NCBI RefSeq assembly: GCF_035978755.1 | Contig: NZ_CP108414.1 | Span: 186,001 to 250,000, forward strand | Reading direction: 5' to 3' | Length of the DNA stretch: 64,000 bases | From: Streptomyces sp. NBC_01298 | Lineage (GTDB): Bacteria > Actinomycetota > Actinomycetes > Streptomycetales > Streptomycetaceae | Shown: positions 1-8,158 of the stretch, piece by piece | How the letters are laid out: each line of letters opens with the position of its first letter | How positions within the stretch are numbered: the first letter of the stretch is position 1 | The notes under the pieces: generated by a model | Seen by the model: the letters and a program-made list of their open reading frames with translations, nothing else | Told to the model about the DNA's origin: nothing | Database searches by the model: none | Made by a program: the position numbers and the translations under genes

Positions 1-92
1 GGCGCGTCGCCCTCCCGCAGGGAGCGCAGTTCGGCGAGCACGTCGTCCGGGGTACGGCCGCCCGGCAGGGCGCGGGTGGATTCAGTCGACAC
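1..92 (-). CDS. Start of a PLP-dependent decarboxylase-like protein (partial)
   Basis: Only the first 30 codons lie in the window. Reading leftward from a GTG at 92 gives VSTESTRALPGGRTPDDVLA followed by ELRSLREGDAP. This resembles, from memory, the N-terminus of actinobacterial pyridoxal-phosphate decarboxylases of the sphingosine-1-phosphate-lyase/glutamate-decarboxylase group, but too little is visible to be sure. The GTG overlaps the end of the upstream transporter gene by 11 bp, so the two genes are probably co-transcribed and translationally coupled. The rest of the gene lies left of base 1. Confidence 0.45.
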   Translation of the reverse strand, partial: MSTESTRALPGGRTPDDVLAELRSLREGDA

Positions 93-1500
93 GGGTGTTG
101 TTCTCTTCCTGCCGGGGCGATGCGGACGGTACGGGTCCGGGTGAGGGGTCGTGCGGGGTGGCCCCGGTGGGGTCCTCGCGGTAGCGGTGCAGCAGCCACA
201 GGCTGGCGGCGGTGAGGACGGCGGGGAGCACGCTCATGCCCGCCGCGATGCCGGTGAGGGCCGCCTCGGGCTGGGCCACCCGGTGGTCCGCGTCGGAAGA
301 GCGGAACCCGGTCACCGCGAGGACCAGGGCGAAGACGCCCGCGCCGAGCGCGAACGCCAGGGTTTCCGCGGCCGTCCAGAGCCCGGTGAACGTAGCGGCA
401 CGGCGCTTGCCGGTGCGGGCCGCGTCCGCGGCGAGGGTGTCCGCCAGCATGGTCAGCGGGAGCAACTGGAGTCCGGCGTAGGCCACTCCGACGACCGCGA
501 CCGCCGCGTAGCCGAGACCGGCACCGGCCGTCGGGGTGAGGGCCAGCAGCAGGGCGCCGGCGAGGAACAGCAGCGAGGCGGCCCACTGCGCGTTCTTCAC
601 GCCCCACCGCCGGGACAGCCCGCTCCACAGCGGCATGAAGAGGACGAGGGGGCCGATCAGACAGGCGAAGAGCGGGGTGACGGCGGAGGGCGAGCCGAGG
701 GTGTACGTGGCGAAGTACTGCACACCGGCGAGCATCACGCCGACGGCGAGGGCCTGGAGCGTCCACATTCCGGCCAGGTGGAGGAACGGCCGGTGGGACC
801 GGGCGGTCGCCAACTGGGCGCGCAACGAAGGCTCGGACTCGCTGCGGGCGGCCCGCGGTGCCCACCGGGTGGTGAACCAGGCGCCGAACATGCCGAGGGC
901 CAGCAGCACGGCGACGGCGGCCCCCATCAGCCGGTAGCTCGCCGGACTGCCCCCGTCTGCCTGCGCGAGGGCCGGGGCGAGCGCTCCGGACAGCAGGATC
1001 GCGACGCCCAGGAAGCCCACGCGCCAGCTGAGGATCCGGCCGCGTTCGGCGGGGTCCTCGGTCATCTCGGCGGGCATCGTCACGTACGGCACCTGGAAGA
1101 CGGCGTACGCGGTGGCGGCCAGCAGGAAGACCACGGCCACGTATCCGGCGGCGGCCGCACCGCGCAGCGGAGGCGCCGCGAACAGCAGGACGAACAGCGG
1201 GGGAAGGGTGCAGGCACCGATGAGCAAGAAGGGGCGGCGGGGGCCGCCGCGCAGCCGGCTGCGGTCGGACACGACGCCGACCAGCGGGTTGATCAGGACG
1301 TCCCACGCCTTGGGCAGGAAGACCGCCGCCCCGGCGACGGCCGCCGGGACCGCGAGGATGTTGGTCAGGTAGTAGAGCAGGATCAGCCCCGGCACGGTGG
1401 CGAACGTGCCGGTGCACAGGGAGCCGAGGCCGTACCCGATCCGCACGCGACGCGGCAGGGGCGGAGCCGGCGCGCGGTGGGCACGGAGGTCTACTGGCAT
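82..1500 (-). CDS. MFS transporter, glycoside-pentoside-hexuronide (GPH)/MFS_2 type
   Basis: A 472-residue integral membrane protein with about twelve hydrophobic segments. The N-terminal part carries the GPH-type features GYGLGSLCTG, FLPKAWDVLINPLVGVVSDR and the short basic loop RLRGGPRRPF after the second helix. FQVPYVTMPAEM is typical of the fifth helix region. These carriers usually move sugars or sugar-like organic solutes by cation symport in the cytoplasmic membrane; the substrate here cannot be told. The ATG at 1500 was chosen because it sits just before the first helix; the open frame runs on to 2061, but that upstream part is the antisense of a decayed gene. It overlaps the next gene on its strand by 11 bp, suggesting an operon with the PLP-type enzyme. 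Confidence 0.85.
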   Translation of the reverse strand: MPVDLRAHRAPAPPLPRRVRIGYGLGSLCTGTFATVPGLILLYYLTNILAVPAAVAGAAVFLPKAWDVLINPLVGVVSDRSRLRGGPRRPFLLIGACTLPPLFVLLFAAPPLRGAAAAGYVAVVFLLAATAYAVFQVPYVTMPAEMTEDPAERGRILSWRVGFLGVAILLSGALAPALAQADGGSPASYRLMGAAVAVLLALGMFGAWFTTRWAPRAARSESEPSLRAQLATARSHRPFLHLAGMWTLQALAVGVMLAGVQYFATYTLGSPSAVTPLFACLIGPLVLFMPLWSGLSRRWGVKNAQWAASLLFLAGALLLALTPTAGAGLGYAAVAVVGVAYAGLQLLPLTMLADTLAADAARTGKRRAATFTGLWTAAETLAFALGAGVFALVLAVTGFRSSDADHRVAQPEAALTGIAAGMSVLPAVLTAASLWLLHRYREDPTGATPHDPSPGPVPSASPRQEENNTRVD

Positions 1501-1567
1501 GCGCAGATCATCAGCGAGCGGACGAGGGGGTGGCAACGGGTGAGTATGACAGCGGCATGAACTCCGC

Positions 1568-2235
1568 TTGCGGACCCGACCGCCCCGACCTGCGGCGATC
1601 CGCCCTGCTGCGACCTGCCCTGCTGCGACCTGCGCCGAACTGGGCGCCCCCGCCCGCTCCGGAACCCCGATAACCTGCGCCCTGCTCTTCCCCGGCCAGG
1701 GCGAGCAGCGCCCCGGCACGCTCCGCGACCTGCCCGACCATCCTGCCGTCGGCCGGACCCTCGACGAGCTCTCCGAAGCCCTCGGCGAGGACGTCCGCGG
1801 TCTGGACACGGCCGAGGCACTGCGTTCCAACGCCGCCACACAGCTGGCCCTGTTCAGCGCGTAAGCGGCGAGCTTCCGGACGCTGAGTGCTCTCGGCGTG
1901 CGCCCCGACCATGAGGCCGGCCATTCCATCGGCGCCGCCATAGCGCAGGCCGTCGCCACGCCCGCCGATGCGCCGGAAACGCGGGCGGCCGCACCCTCCG
2001 CGCGGCGGACGCCGTACGGGACGACCTCATCCGGTCCATCGCGCGCCCGGTCCGCTGGCACGAGGCGACCAGCGTGCTCCGCGAACGCGGCGTCGGCCTC
2101 TTCGTCCAGGTCCTCCCCGGGGACTCACCGGCCCACCTCGCGGCAGCCGCCTTCCCCGACTCCCGGGTGGCCTACCTCCAGGCCAACAGCCTGGAGCACA
2201 TCAGCGAACTGGTGGCCGCAGCCGCCGTAGGTCTG
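1568..2235 (+). pseudogene. Broken malonate decarboxylase acyltransferase (mdcH-like)
   Basis: Three pieces of one malonyl/acyltransferase can be read in order. From about 1676: LLFPGQGEQRPG and TAEALRSNAATQLALFSA, stopped by TAA at 1862-1864. In the same frame after the stop: AASFRTLSALGVRPDHEAGHSIG, which holds the GHSxG nucleophile elbow. In another frame from about 2005: ADAVRDDLIRSIARPVRWHE and the C-terminal RERGVGLFVQVLPGD. An intact MdcH/FabD-type protein is about 300 residues; roughly 100 residues between the nucleophile elbow and the C-terminal part are missing. So there is one nonsense codon, one internal deletion and one frame change. The first 35 codons are built on a CCTGCTGCGACCTGC duplication (about 1605-1635) and are probably not original. 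Intact mdcH loads malonyl groups on the acyl carrier of malonate decarboxylase. Confidence 0.65.
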
Positions 2236-2291
2236 AGCTTCCCTCCCCCAGGAGCCGCGAAGACCGGGCGAACTCCGGCTGTCGGCCCCCG

Positions 2292-2828
2292 CTACAGCCA
2301 TTCCTGGTTGAAGTTGGGCGAGTAGTTGTAGCCCCACTGCGTGACCGGTGCACCGTTGTCGGTGCGCCACGCCGGGATTTCGAGAACGAGCAGACTCTCC
2401 CGGTTCCAGATGTGCTGGGTGTAGATGCCGTCTCCGTCCCGGTCGGACCAGGCCCACCGCCACTGCTGGTTCGCGCCGCCGGTGCAGTCCCACTGCCGGG
2501 CCGGGGCCCCGAAATCGGTACGCCAGTCGGCGATCTCAAGACACTTCCCGCTGGCCTCGTTCACGAACTTGTACCAGGAGTCGCCTTGGGAGAGCAGCGC
2601 CCAGTTCTGGTTCGCGCCGCCGGTGCAGTCCCACTGCCGGACCGGCGCACCGTTGTCGGTGCGCCAGTCGGCCACCTCCATGCACTTCCCGCTGTTGAAG
2701 TTCCGGATGGTGTGGCCGGGGATCGCCGCCGAGGCGGAGGAAGCCGGAACCGCGGCCAGCAGGAGGCCTGCGACGCCCGCGACGGCCAGAAGGTTTCGGA
2801 GCGACTTGGCTCGATTGATGGTGATCAC
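2292..2828 (-). CDS. Secreted ricin-type beta-trefoil lectin
   Basis: A 178-residue exported protein starting at GTG 2828, with a GGGGG ribosome site seven bases upstream. Residues 1-35 form a Sec signal peptide ending in ASSASAA. The remainder is a single beta-trefoil of three repeats, each with the RICIN-type signature: KCMEVADWRTDNGAPVRQWD, then a near copy at about 94-124, and a more divergent third repeat ending NQEW. Such domains bind galactose, xylan or other glycans and are usually attached to glycosidases; here the lectin stands alone with no catalytic part. A 10-bp inverted repeat just upstream may control it. It converges on the mdcH remnant. Confidence 0.9.
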   Translation of the reverse strand: MITINRAKSLRNLLAVAGVAGLLLAAVPASSASAAIPGHTIRNFNSGKCMEVADWRTDNGAPVRQWDCTGGANQNWALLSQGDSWYKFVNEASGKCLEIADWRTDFGAPARQWDCTGGANQQWRWAWSDRDGDGIYTQHIWNRESLLVLEIPAWRTDNGAPVTQWGYNYSPNFNQEWL

Positions 2829-2847
2829 GATTTTCCCCCGGATGACG

Positions 2848-2874
2848 TCTGTGACGTTGGTCGGACGTCACAGA
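2848..2874. promoter_or_regulatory. Inverted repeat upstream of the lectin gene
   Basis: TCTGTGACGT (2848-2857) and ACGTCACAGA (2865-2874) are a perfect 10-bp inverted repeat with a 7-base spacer. The nearer arm ends 19 bases before the GTG start of the lectin gene. It could be a dimeric repressor site or an mRNA hairpin in the leader. The spacing of one and a half to two helical turns between arm centres favours a protein site. Confidence 0.5.
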
Positions 2875-2993
2875 ATCTAGACAGGGGTCGATCGCGGCAC
2901 TTGACGATCAGCGCGGGGTTCCCTGACTCTCGGCGCGGAACTGGTGGGGCCGAACCCTTACGCCGCCCGGAAGGACCCGCTGAGGACCACCAG

Positions 2994-3125
2994 GTGCTTG
3001 ACGTCCCGATGGAACGTTCTCCGGCGGGCACCCAGGTCCCGTACGGGGTCCGCGCTCCACACGTGGCCCTCGGCCTGTGCCCCCTCGGCGATGCCCTGCT
3101 GGTCGCGGCCTACTGGCGCTGGGCA
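2994..3125 (+). other. Possible coding remnant, unknown family
   Basis: One frame reads VLDVPMERSPAGTQVPYGV followed by RAPHVALGLCPLGDALLVAAYWRWAS, which looks like real protein sequence with Streptomyces codon use but has no credible start, stop or family assignment. It lies in the decay zone between the lectin and the lipoprotein gene and is best taken as a gene fragment. Confidence 0.25.
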
Positions 3126-3255
3126 TCGCACGGATGCACCACCTCGTCCTCGCCGGTTGGGGGCGGTGCGCGAGCCGCCTACGCGTACGCTCGCGATCTG
3201 CACTCAACATCGGGAGTCGACAGCGGCCGCACAGAGCCGACAACGGGGGAACACC

Positions 3256-3861
3256 ATGAATCCTGCCACCCGCACGAGCCGCGGGGGCTGGAAGTCCTGC
3301 CTCCTCGGGGCCGCGACGGTCACCGCCCTGCTCACGTCCGCGGCGTGCTCGCCGAGCGGGGGCGACGGCAAGCCCACGGCCCGGCCGGGCGCCCCGGGAG
3401 CGACCGCGGTCGCCGCCTGCGCCCCGGTCGACGTCTCCATCATCGCCAGCGCCCAGGACCAGGAGGGGGACGGCCTGCACTTCCTGCTCACCCTCACCAA
3501 CACCAGCGAGAAGCCGTGCAAGGTGTTCCGCTACCCCCTCGTCCTGATCGCCGACTCCCAGCGCCTGTCCACCGAGGTCAAGGACAGCACCCCGATACCC
3601 TGGACGGCGTACGAGACCATCGCGCCGGGCAAGCAGACGTACGCCGCCCTGCTCCAGCGCGGCTCCATGGATGTGCTCCAACCGGAGACGGAGAGGACCA
3701 TCACCGTCCAGCTCCAGGACACCGATCCCGGGAGCAGGAAGGGTGAGTCGATCAAGATCGACTTCCCCGGCACGTCATATGTATGCGAAGGCGACTTCTC
3801 CCAGATCACCCACTGGATGACCTCTGCGGATCTGGCTCTGCACTTCATCAACACGTCCTGA
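3256..3861 (+). CDS. Secreted lipoprotein, DUF4232-like
   Basis: A 201-residue lipoprotein. ATG 3256 is preceded by GGGGGA. Residues 1-32 are a lipoprotein signal with basic residues, a hydrophobic core and the lipobox TSAAC. The mature part, from ACAPVDVSIIASAQDQEGDG onward, resembles the actinobacterial DUF4232 beta-sandwich: an early Cys, a segment of the type LLTLTNTSEKPCKVFRYP, then a late Cys in YVCEGDFSQ. Such proteins sit on the outer face of the membrane and their role is unknown. It is a single gene whose neighbours are remnants. The DUF4232 assignment is from pattern memory, so the family is less sure than the localisation. Confidence 0.8.
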   Translation: MNPATRTSRGGWKSCLLGAATVTALLTSAACSPSGGDGKPTARPGAPGATAVAACAPVDVSIIASAQDQEGDGLHFLLTLTNTSEKPCKVFRYPLVLIADSQRLSTEVKDSTPIPWTAYETIAPGKQTYAALLQRGSMDVLQPETERTITVQLQDTDPGSRKGESIKIDFPGTSYVCEGDFSQITHWMTSADLALHFINTS

Positions 3862-3989
3862 CGGTCCGGCTCCCCGGGCAGTCGCCGCCATCCGCCAAGG
3901 ATGCCCAGGGCTCCGCCGGGTTCCGCGCTCTCCATCCACCACGCGGCGCCGGCCGCGTCGTAGCCGACGGGCCGCCTACAGGTCCGCTG

Positions 3990-4147
3990 ACGGCGAGGCG
4001 GTCGAGCGCCTGGCCCGTCTTGGTCGAGAGGTCGGTGATCGCCTCAAGGAACGTGATCGGATCGCCTGCCACCACGTACGGCTCCGTCACCCGTGGGAAC
4101 CGTTCGGCGTCCAGGGCGACGGCTCCACCGCTGGCTTCCAGTGCCTT
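3990..4147 (-). other. Possible coding remnant, unknown family
   Basis: The minus strand reads ALEASGGAVALDAERFPRV then TEPYVVAGDPITFLEAITDL and STKTGQALDRLAV, which looks like genuine protein, but it is cut by a stop (TGA) on the upstream side and runs into unrelated sequence after about 3985. It appears to be a fragment of a lost gene. It fills part of the 400-bp space between the lipoprotein and the phosphotransferase gene; nothing else was seen there. Confidence 0.25.
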
Positions 4148-4263
4148 TCAGCCGATCCGACTTCCCGCTCTTTGTCGTCGAGGTGCCTCCGTCGGCTACC
4201 GGCTCGGGCAGCAAGTCAGGCGCGGAGCCGAGGTAGGCGCCCGCGTCAGTACTGTGGCTTCGT

Positions 4264-5166
4264 ATGACCGACCTCGAGATCGAGATCACCGCAGAACTGG
4301 TCCATGACCTGCTGCAGGAGCAGCATCCGGACCTTGCAGGGCTGGCCATCCGCGAAGTAGTGGGCGGGTGGGACAACCAGCAGTGGCGCCTTGGGGACGA
4401 GTTGGCCGTGCGCATGCCGCGTACCGAACGTGCCCCGGACCTCCAGCGCAAGGAGTGCCGGTGGCTGCCCGTACTGGCTCCGCGCCTGCCGCTGCCGGTC
4501 CCCCACCCCGTACGGATGGGTGCGGCGTCCGCGCGGTTCCCGAAGCCCTGGACCATCATGACGTGGGTCCCCGGCGAGCCACTGGACCAGTGCTCCATCG
4601 GCCGCGGCGCCGACGCGGCCGACGCTCTGGCGGCCTTCCTCACCGCGCTCCACGTGGAGGCGCCCGAAGACGCGCCGATCAGTTCGGACCGGGGCGATCA
4701 CCCCAAGAAATGCACGGACGGCTTCGACCACTTCTTCCACGCCGTCGTCCCAGACGACCTCGCCGACGACGTTCGATCCGTCTGGGACGACGCCGTCGCG
4801 GCGCCCGAGTGGGAGGGCCCGCCGCTGTGGGTACACGGCGACCTTCATCCCGCGAACGTCGTCGTCTCGGACGGGACGCTCTCGGGCGTGATCGACTTCG
4901 GTGACATGTTCGCCGGCGATCCCGCGTGGGACCTCGCGGCCGCCTGGGTGATCCTTCCCGCGGGCGCCGCCTCCCGCTTCTTCGAGGCATACGCGCAGGC
5001 GGATGGGGCGACGATCCGGCGCGCCCGCGGGCTGGCTGCTCTGAAGAGCCTCTTCCTCATGCTGATGGGCCAGAACGGAGACCGAGGCCTGCCAGGCGGC
5101 AAGCCGACCTGGGGACCCGCAGGCCGGGCAGCACTCGATCGCGTCCTGAAAGGCGGTCTGACATAG
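4264..5166 (+). CDS. Aminoglycoside phosphotransferase family kinase
   Basis: A 300-residue APH/choline-kinase fold protein. The nucleotide-binding N-lobe includes VVGGWDNQQWRLGDELAVRM. The catalytic loop is VHGDLHPANVVV with the catalytic Asp at residue 193 and the metal-binding Asn at 198; the DFG-like motif IDFGD has Asp 211. This family phosphorylates small hydroxylated molecules such as aminoglycosides, macrolides, homoserine or sugars; the true substrate is unknown and resistance should not be assumed. ATG 4264 lies only a few bases after a TACTGT sequence (4250-4255), so the message may be nearly leaderless. It is monocistronic, flanked by decayed sequence on both sides. Confidence 0.85.
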   Translation: MTDLEIEITAELVHDLLQEQHPDLAGLAIREVVGGWDNQQWRLGDELAVRMPRTERAPDLQRKECRWLPVLAPRLPLPVPHPVRMGAASARFPKPWTIMTWVPGEPLDQCSIGRGADAADALAAFLTALHVEAPEDAPISSDRGDHPKKCTDGFDHFFHAVVPDDLADDVRSVWDDAVAAPEWEGPPLWVHGDLHPANVVVSDGTLSGVIDFGDMFAGDPAWDLAAAWVILPAGAASRFFEAYAQADGATIRRARGLAALKSLFLMLMGQNGDRGLPGGKPTWGPAGRAALDRVLKGGLT

Positions 5167-5361
5167 GCACGGGGCAGGGGTCCCTCGGCCCCGTGAAGCA
5201 CCGGCCGCACCCGTTCACGGCGGTTGTGGTGTGGAGGTCGAGCTTGCCCGTCGGGGCGAGGTGCACGGTCTGCCCGAAGCGGCGCTGAATACCCCGGCAC
5301 ATCCGCAGTCCCCACTGCCCCGGCAATCGCAGCCACCCCGACCTGCCGTCCTCGTCGGTCA

Positions 5362-5508
5362 GGGCTCTAAGAAGTCATCTCTTTTGGCGGATTGGGTGGG
5401 CTGCTGGTCGTGGTGGCGAAGGTTGAGCGGCTGGTGCCGGATGAGCTGTGGGAGCTGTCGGAGCCGTTCCGGCGGGTGATGCCGGAGGCCGGACCGCCGC
5501 GTGTCAGG
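5362..5508 (+). mobile_element. Truncated left end of an IS5-like insertion sequence
   Basis: The sequence GGCTCTAAGAAGTCATCTC (from 5362) matches the terminal repeat style of Streptomyces IS5-group elements, and 50 bases later a frame opens with VAKVERLVPDELWELSEPF and RRVMPEAGPPR, the usual N-terminus of their first transposase frame. Similarity stops near 5508, exactly where the 3' end of the next gene begins, so nearly all of the element is gone. The right end was not found. Confidence 0.6.
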
Positions 5509-6283
5509 TGCGCTGTTCCGAGGCGGTGCGGAACTGGCGGGCGATCTCGGAGGCCTTGGGGAGGTCCTGCTCGTCCGCCAGCAGCAGGCTGCCGGAGGTA
5601 CCGGAGTCGGTCCATGCGCACACGATCTGGTGTCCGGCGTTCGGGAGGAAGCCGCAGCTCAGCTTGCCGCCCCAGGACCCCGCGTCGAAGGTGGTGACCT
5701 CGGTGGCCCGCGCCCCGGCGAAGAAGTTGCGCAGCTCCTGGGACATGGTGTCCGAGCGCTTCTCCTTGGCCAGGCGCGCGTCCCACTCGACGGTGTTGAT
5801 CTGGAGTACGGCGCCTACCGGCCCCTCGCCGGGGCCGTCGTAGAACCAGCGCTTGCCCGAGGGCGCCTTCCCCGAGGTCAACTCAGCGTATTCTGCCGCT
5901 TCCGCTCCAGTGAGCAGACGGTAGGCACCGACCTCCGCGGCGGCGTCGATGACGCGTTCGGCCGGCGGGGACCCACCCGCATCGGCGGGGGCCTGGGAGA
6001 CGGGAGCCGCTTCGGCGGCGGACGGCTCACCCTCGAAGCTGAGCGCCTGCACCAGGCCCGCTGCGGCTACGACCAACAGGGCGCCACGCACGATGTTGCT
6101 TCGGCGTACGGCCAGTGCGCCGGCCCGCTCGACCTCAACCGCAGAGGTCGGCACAGGACCTCGGCGCCAGGCCCGGGTGGCGAACCAGACGCAGACCACG
6201 GCCACGGCGGTGACGAGGAGTGCCCCCACCGACTGGCCGGTGGCGTAGGCCTGGGAAGTGGTGTCGACGGACAGCGTGATCAT
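5504..6283 (-). CDS. Membrane-anchored protein of unknown function
   Basis: A 259-residue protein with two N-terminal membrane segments (about residues 15-35, containing LLVTAVAVVCVWFATRAW, and 60-80, containing IVRGALLVVAAAGLVQAL) and a soluble, mostly extracellular domain of about 175 residues. That domain has two Cys (in KLSCGFLP and QIVCAWTD) that could form a disulfide, and ends in ASEIARQFRTASEQRT. This architecture is common in streptomycete proteins of unknown role. The ATG at 6283 was preferred over upstream starts because it directly precedes the first helix. The truncated IS element abuts the 3' end. No functional assignment is offered. Confidence 0.75.
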   Translation of the reverse strand: MITLSVDTTSQAYATGQSVGALLVTAVAVVCVWFATRAWRRGPVPTSAVEVERAGALAVRRSNIVRGALLVVAAAGLVQALSFEGEPSAAEAAPVSQAPADAGGSPPAERVIDAAAEVGAYRLLTGAEAAEYAELTSGKAPSGKRWFYDGPGEGPVGAVLQINTVEWDARLAKEKRSDTMSQELRNFFAGARATEVTTFDAGSWGGKLSCGFLPNAGHQIVCAWTDSGTSGSLLLADEQDLPKASEIARQFRTASEQRT

Positions 6284-6422
6284 TCCGGAATCGTAGGCGT
6301 GCTCGCATGCGCGTTCGCATGGGGAGGCAGTTACGATCAGGCATCGACGCACCGGGCCCGCACAGACTGTGCCGGGGCTGCTTCGGGCGGCACCGGGCCG
6401 GGCCGCGACCGGTTACGGCCGG

Positions 6423-7295
6423 TCAGCGGTGTCGGCGCCGCAGGAGTGCGAAGGCGGCGACGATCGCGGCGGCGACGAGGGTCAGCAGGATTGCGCTCTC
6501 GACCAGTTGCAGCGGCCAGAAGTGAGACTCCGGGTGGTAGCGGGTTCCGGTTCCGATCGGGTCCGCCGCATCGGAAAGGCTCCAGTGGTTCCCGCCGCCC
6601 GGGAGGCCCTCGAGGGCGGGCCAGAGCCGGGGGCGGAGCAGACGGAGTACCGCCCAGACGATCCCGACCGCGGTCACGGCCGCGGCCATGGCGGGCAGCG
6701 TGCGTCCAATCAGCAGGCCGGCCAGGGCGCCGACGGCGATGCCGAGGAGGGCGTACCCCACCGCCACCGGACCGATCGCCCCGTACATGGGGAGGTCGTA
6801 CCACTGCATCGGGTACCAGGTGTCCAGCGTTCCCCGGCGGATCCAGGCCGTCAGCAGCACGAACACCGGCAGGACGAGGAGCACGGCGGCGACAGGCACC
6901 GCGAGCTTCGCTGCCAGCCAGCGTGCCGGACTGACCGACTGGGTCCACTGGAGTCGGTAGGTGTCGGACTCGAACTCGCGCCCGATCAGCGGACCCGCGA
7001 CGAACGCGCCGAGGAGCAAGGGCAGCGCACTGACGGACAGCGCGACGAAGTCGAACATCTTCTGGACGTACAAGCTGCGGGAGAGGAAGCCGCGGACTTG
7101 GATGCCGCAGCCCGACACCGTGTTCTCCACCCTGCAACCGGTCGCCGCGAAGTCCTGCGCCAGTGACTGGACGTACCAGCGACCGGCGGGCAGGACGATG
7201 GCGGCGGACAGCACCAGGGCGAACGGGATCCACAGGACGTGGCGGTGCAGACGGACCGTGACGCGAAGGGGTCCGCGCAGTTCGAGGAGGGTCAT
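6423..7295 (-). CDS. ABC transporter permease (ABC-2 type)
   Basis: A 290-residue protein with about six membrane segments, starting with a cytoplasmic stretch and a helix containing VLWIPFALVLSAAIVLPAG. After the second helix, GPLIGREFESDTYRLQWTQS is the coupling region that is characteristic of Streptomyces ABC-2-type permeases. Its ATG (7293-7295) overlaps the stop of the ATPase gene in an ATGA arrangement, so the two are translationally coupled. With the ATPase it should form a homodimeric or shared exporter. The substrate is unknown; systems with YtrA-type regulators often respond to cell-envelope stress or antimicrobials. Confidence 0.9.
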   Translation of the reverse strand: MTLLELRGPLRVTVRLHRHVLWIPFALVLSAAIVLPAGRWYVQSLAQDFAATGCRVENTVSGCGIQVRGFLSRSLYVQKMFDFVALSVSALPLLLGAFVAGPLIGREFESDTYRLQWTQSVSPARWLAAKLAVPVAAVLLVLPVFVLLTAWIRRGTLDTWYPMQWYDLPMYGAIGPVAVGYALLGIAVGALAGLLIGRTLPAMAAAVTAVGIVWAVLRLLRPRLWPALEGLPGGGNHWSLSDAADPIGTGTRYHPESHFWPLQLVESAILLTLVAAAIVAAFALLRRRHR

Positions 7296-8158
7296 GCCGC
7301 CGCCTCCACGGCCGGGGTGAGCAGGACCGGGGCATCGGGGGCGCCGAGGTGGGCGAGCACGAGTTCCTCCAGGGTGGGTTCGACCGCCAGCCAGCCGTCC
7401 CTGCCGGTGTTCACGCTTCCCTCCGGACGGATCAAGGCGGTGAGTTGGCGCCCGGTGGAGCGCGAGGAGATCACGGTGTGCGGGGCCAGGTCGCGGATCG
7501 GACCCGTTACCAGGGCGTGGGCTCGCAGGAGGCCGTCGACCGGTCCGCCGAGCCGGACGCGTCCGCCGTCGATCAGGAGCAGGTGGTCGCAGGCGTCCTC
7601 CAGCTCGGAGAGGATGTGTGAGGACATCAGGACCGTGGTGCCGTGTTCGGCGGCCGTCGCCAGCAGCGCCCCCATCAGTTCGCGGCGGGCGAACGGGTCC
7701 ACGTCGGACAGCGCTTCGTCCAGGAGCAACAGCGTGGGCCGCTTGCCCAGGGCCAAGGCGAGGGCGAGCCGCGAACGCTGGCCCCCGGACAGGGCGCGGA
7801 CGCGTAGGGCCGGATCGAGGTCTCCCGCCTCCACCACGTTGCCCGAGGCGACCGGGTCCCAGCGGCCGCGATTGAGGTCGGCGCCCATGCGGAGGGTCTC
7901 GGCGACCGTCAGCCGCGGGTAGAGCGGCTTGTTCTGGGCGACATAGGCAATGGCCTCGCGGGCCGGTGTCGTCACCGTGCCCTCGGAGGGTTTCAGCACG
8001 CCCGCGGCCAAGGCCAGCAGGGTGGACTTGCCGGCCCCGTTGGGGCCGATCAGGGCGCATATGCGGCCGGCGGGAAGCCTGAAAGAGCAATTCCTCAGGG
8101 CCCAGCCACCGCGGCCGAACCTCCGCCCGAGGCCTTGCGCTTCGATGCCTGCCGTCAT
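7292..8158 (-). CDS. ABC transporter ATP-binding protein
   Basis: A 288-residue ATPase with all core motifs: Walker A GPNGAGKS (residues 38-45), Q-loop in YVAQNKPLYPRLTV, signature LSGGQRSRLALA, Walker B LLLLDEAL and the H-loop MSSHILSELE. The C-terminal 80 residues form an accessory domain ending PVLLTPAVEAAA. It is the middle gene of a GntR-ATPase-permease operon; its start overlaps the regulator stop by 4 bp and its stop overlaps the permease start. It energises export through the permease. No ATPase motif is damaged. Confidence 0.95.
   Translation of the reverse strand: MTAGIEAQGLGRRFGRGGWALRNCSFRLPAGRICALIGPNGAGKSTLLALAAGVLKPSEGTVTTPAREAIAYVAQNKPLYPRLTVAETLRMGADLNRGRWDPVASGNVVEAGDLDPALRVRALSGGQRSRLALALALGKRPTLLLLDEALSDVDPFARRELMGALLATAAEHGTTVLMSSHILSELEDACDHLLLIDGGRVRLGGPVDGLLRAHALVTGPIRDLAPHTVISSRSTGRQLTALIRPEGSVNTGRDGWLAVEPTLEELVLAHLGAPDAPVLLTPAVEAAA

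Noticed and set aside
1968..3746. 592-codon plus-strand frame through the lectin and the lipoprotein region.
   Set aside because: It crosses three unrelated features and most of it is Arg/Pro-rich shadow; only a short piece (2994-3125) looks like real protein.
5057..5361. Minus-strand stretch reading GQTVHLAPTGKLDLHTTTAV.
   Set aside because: Looks slightly protein-like but has no start, no family, and overlaps the phosphotransferase gene; not enough for a feature.
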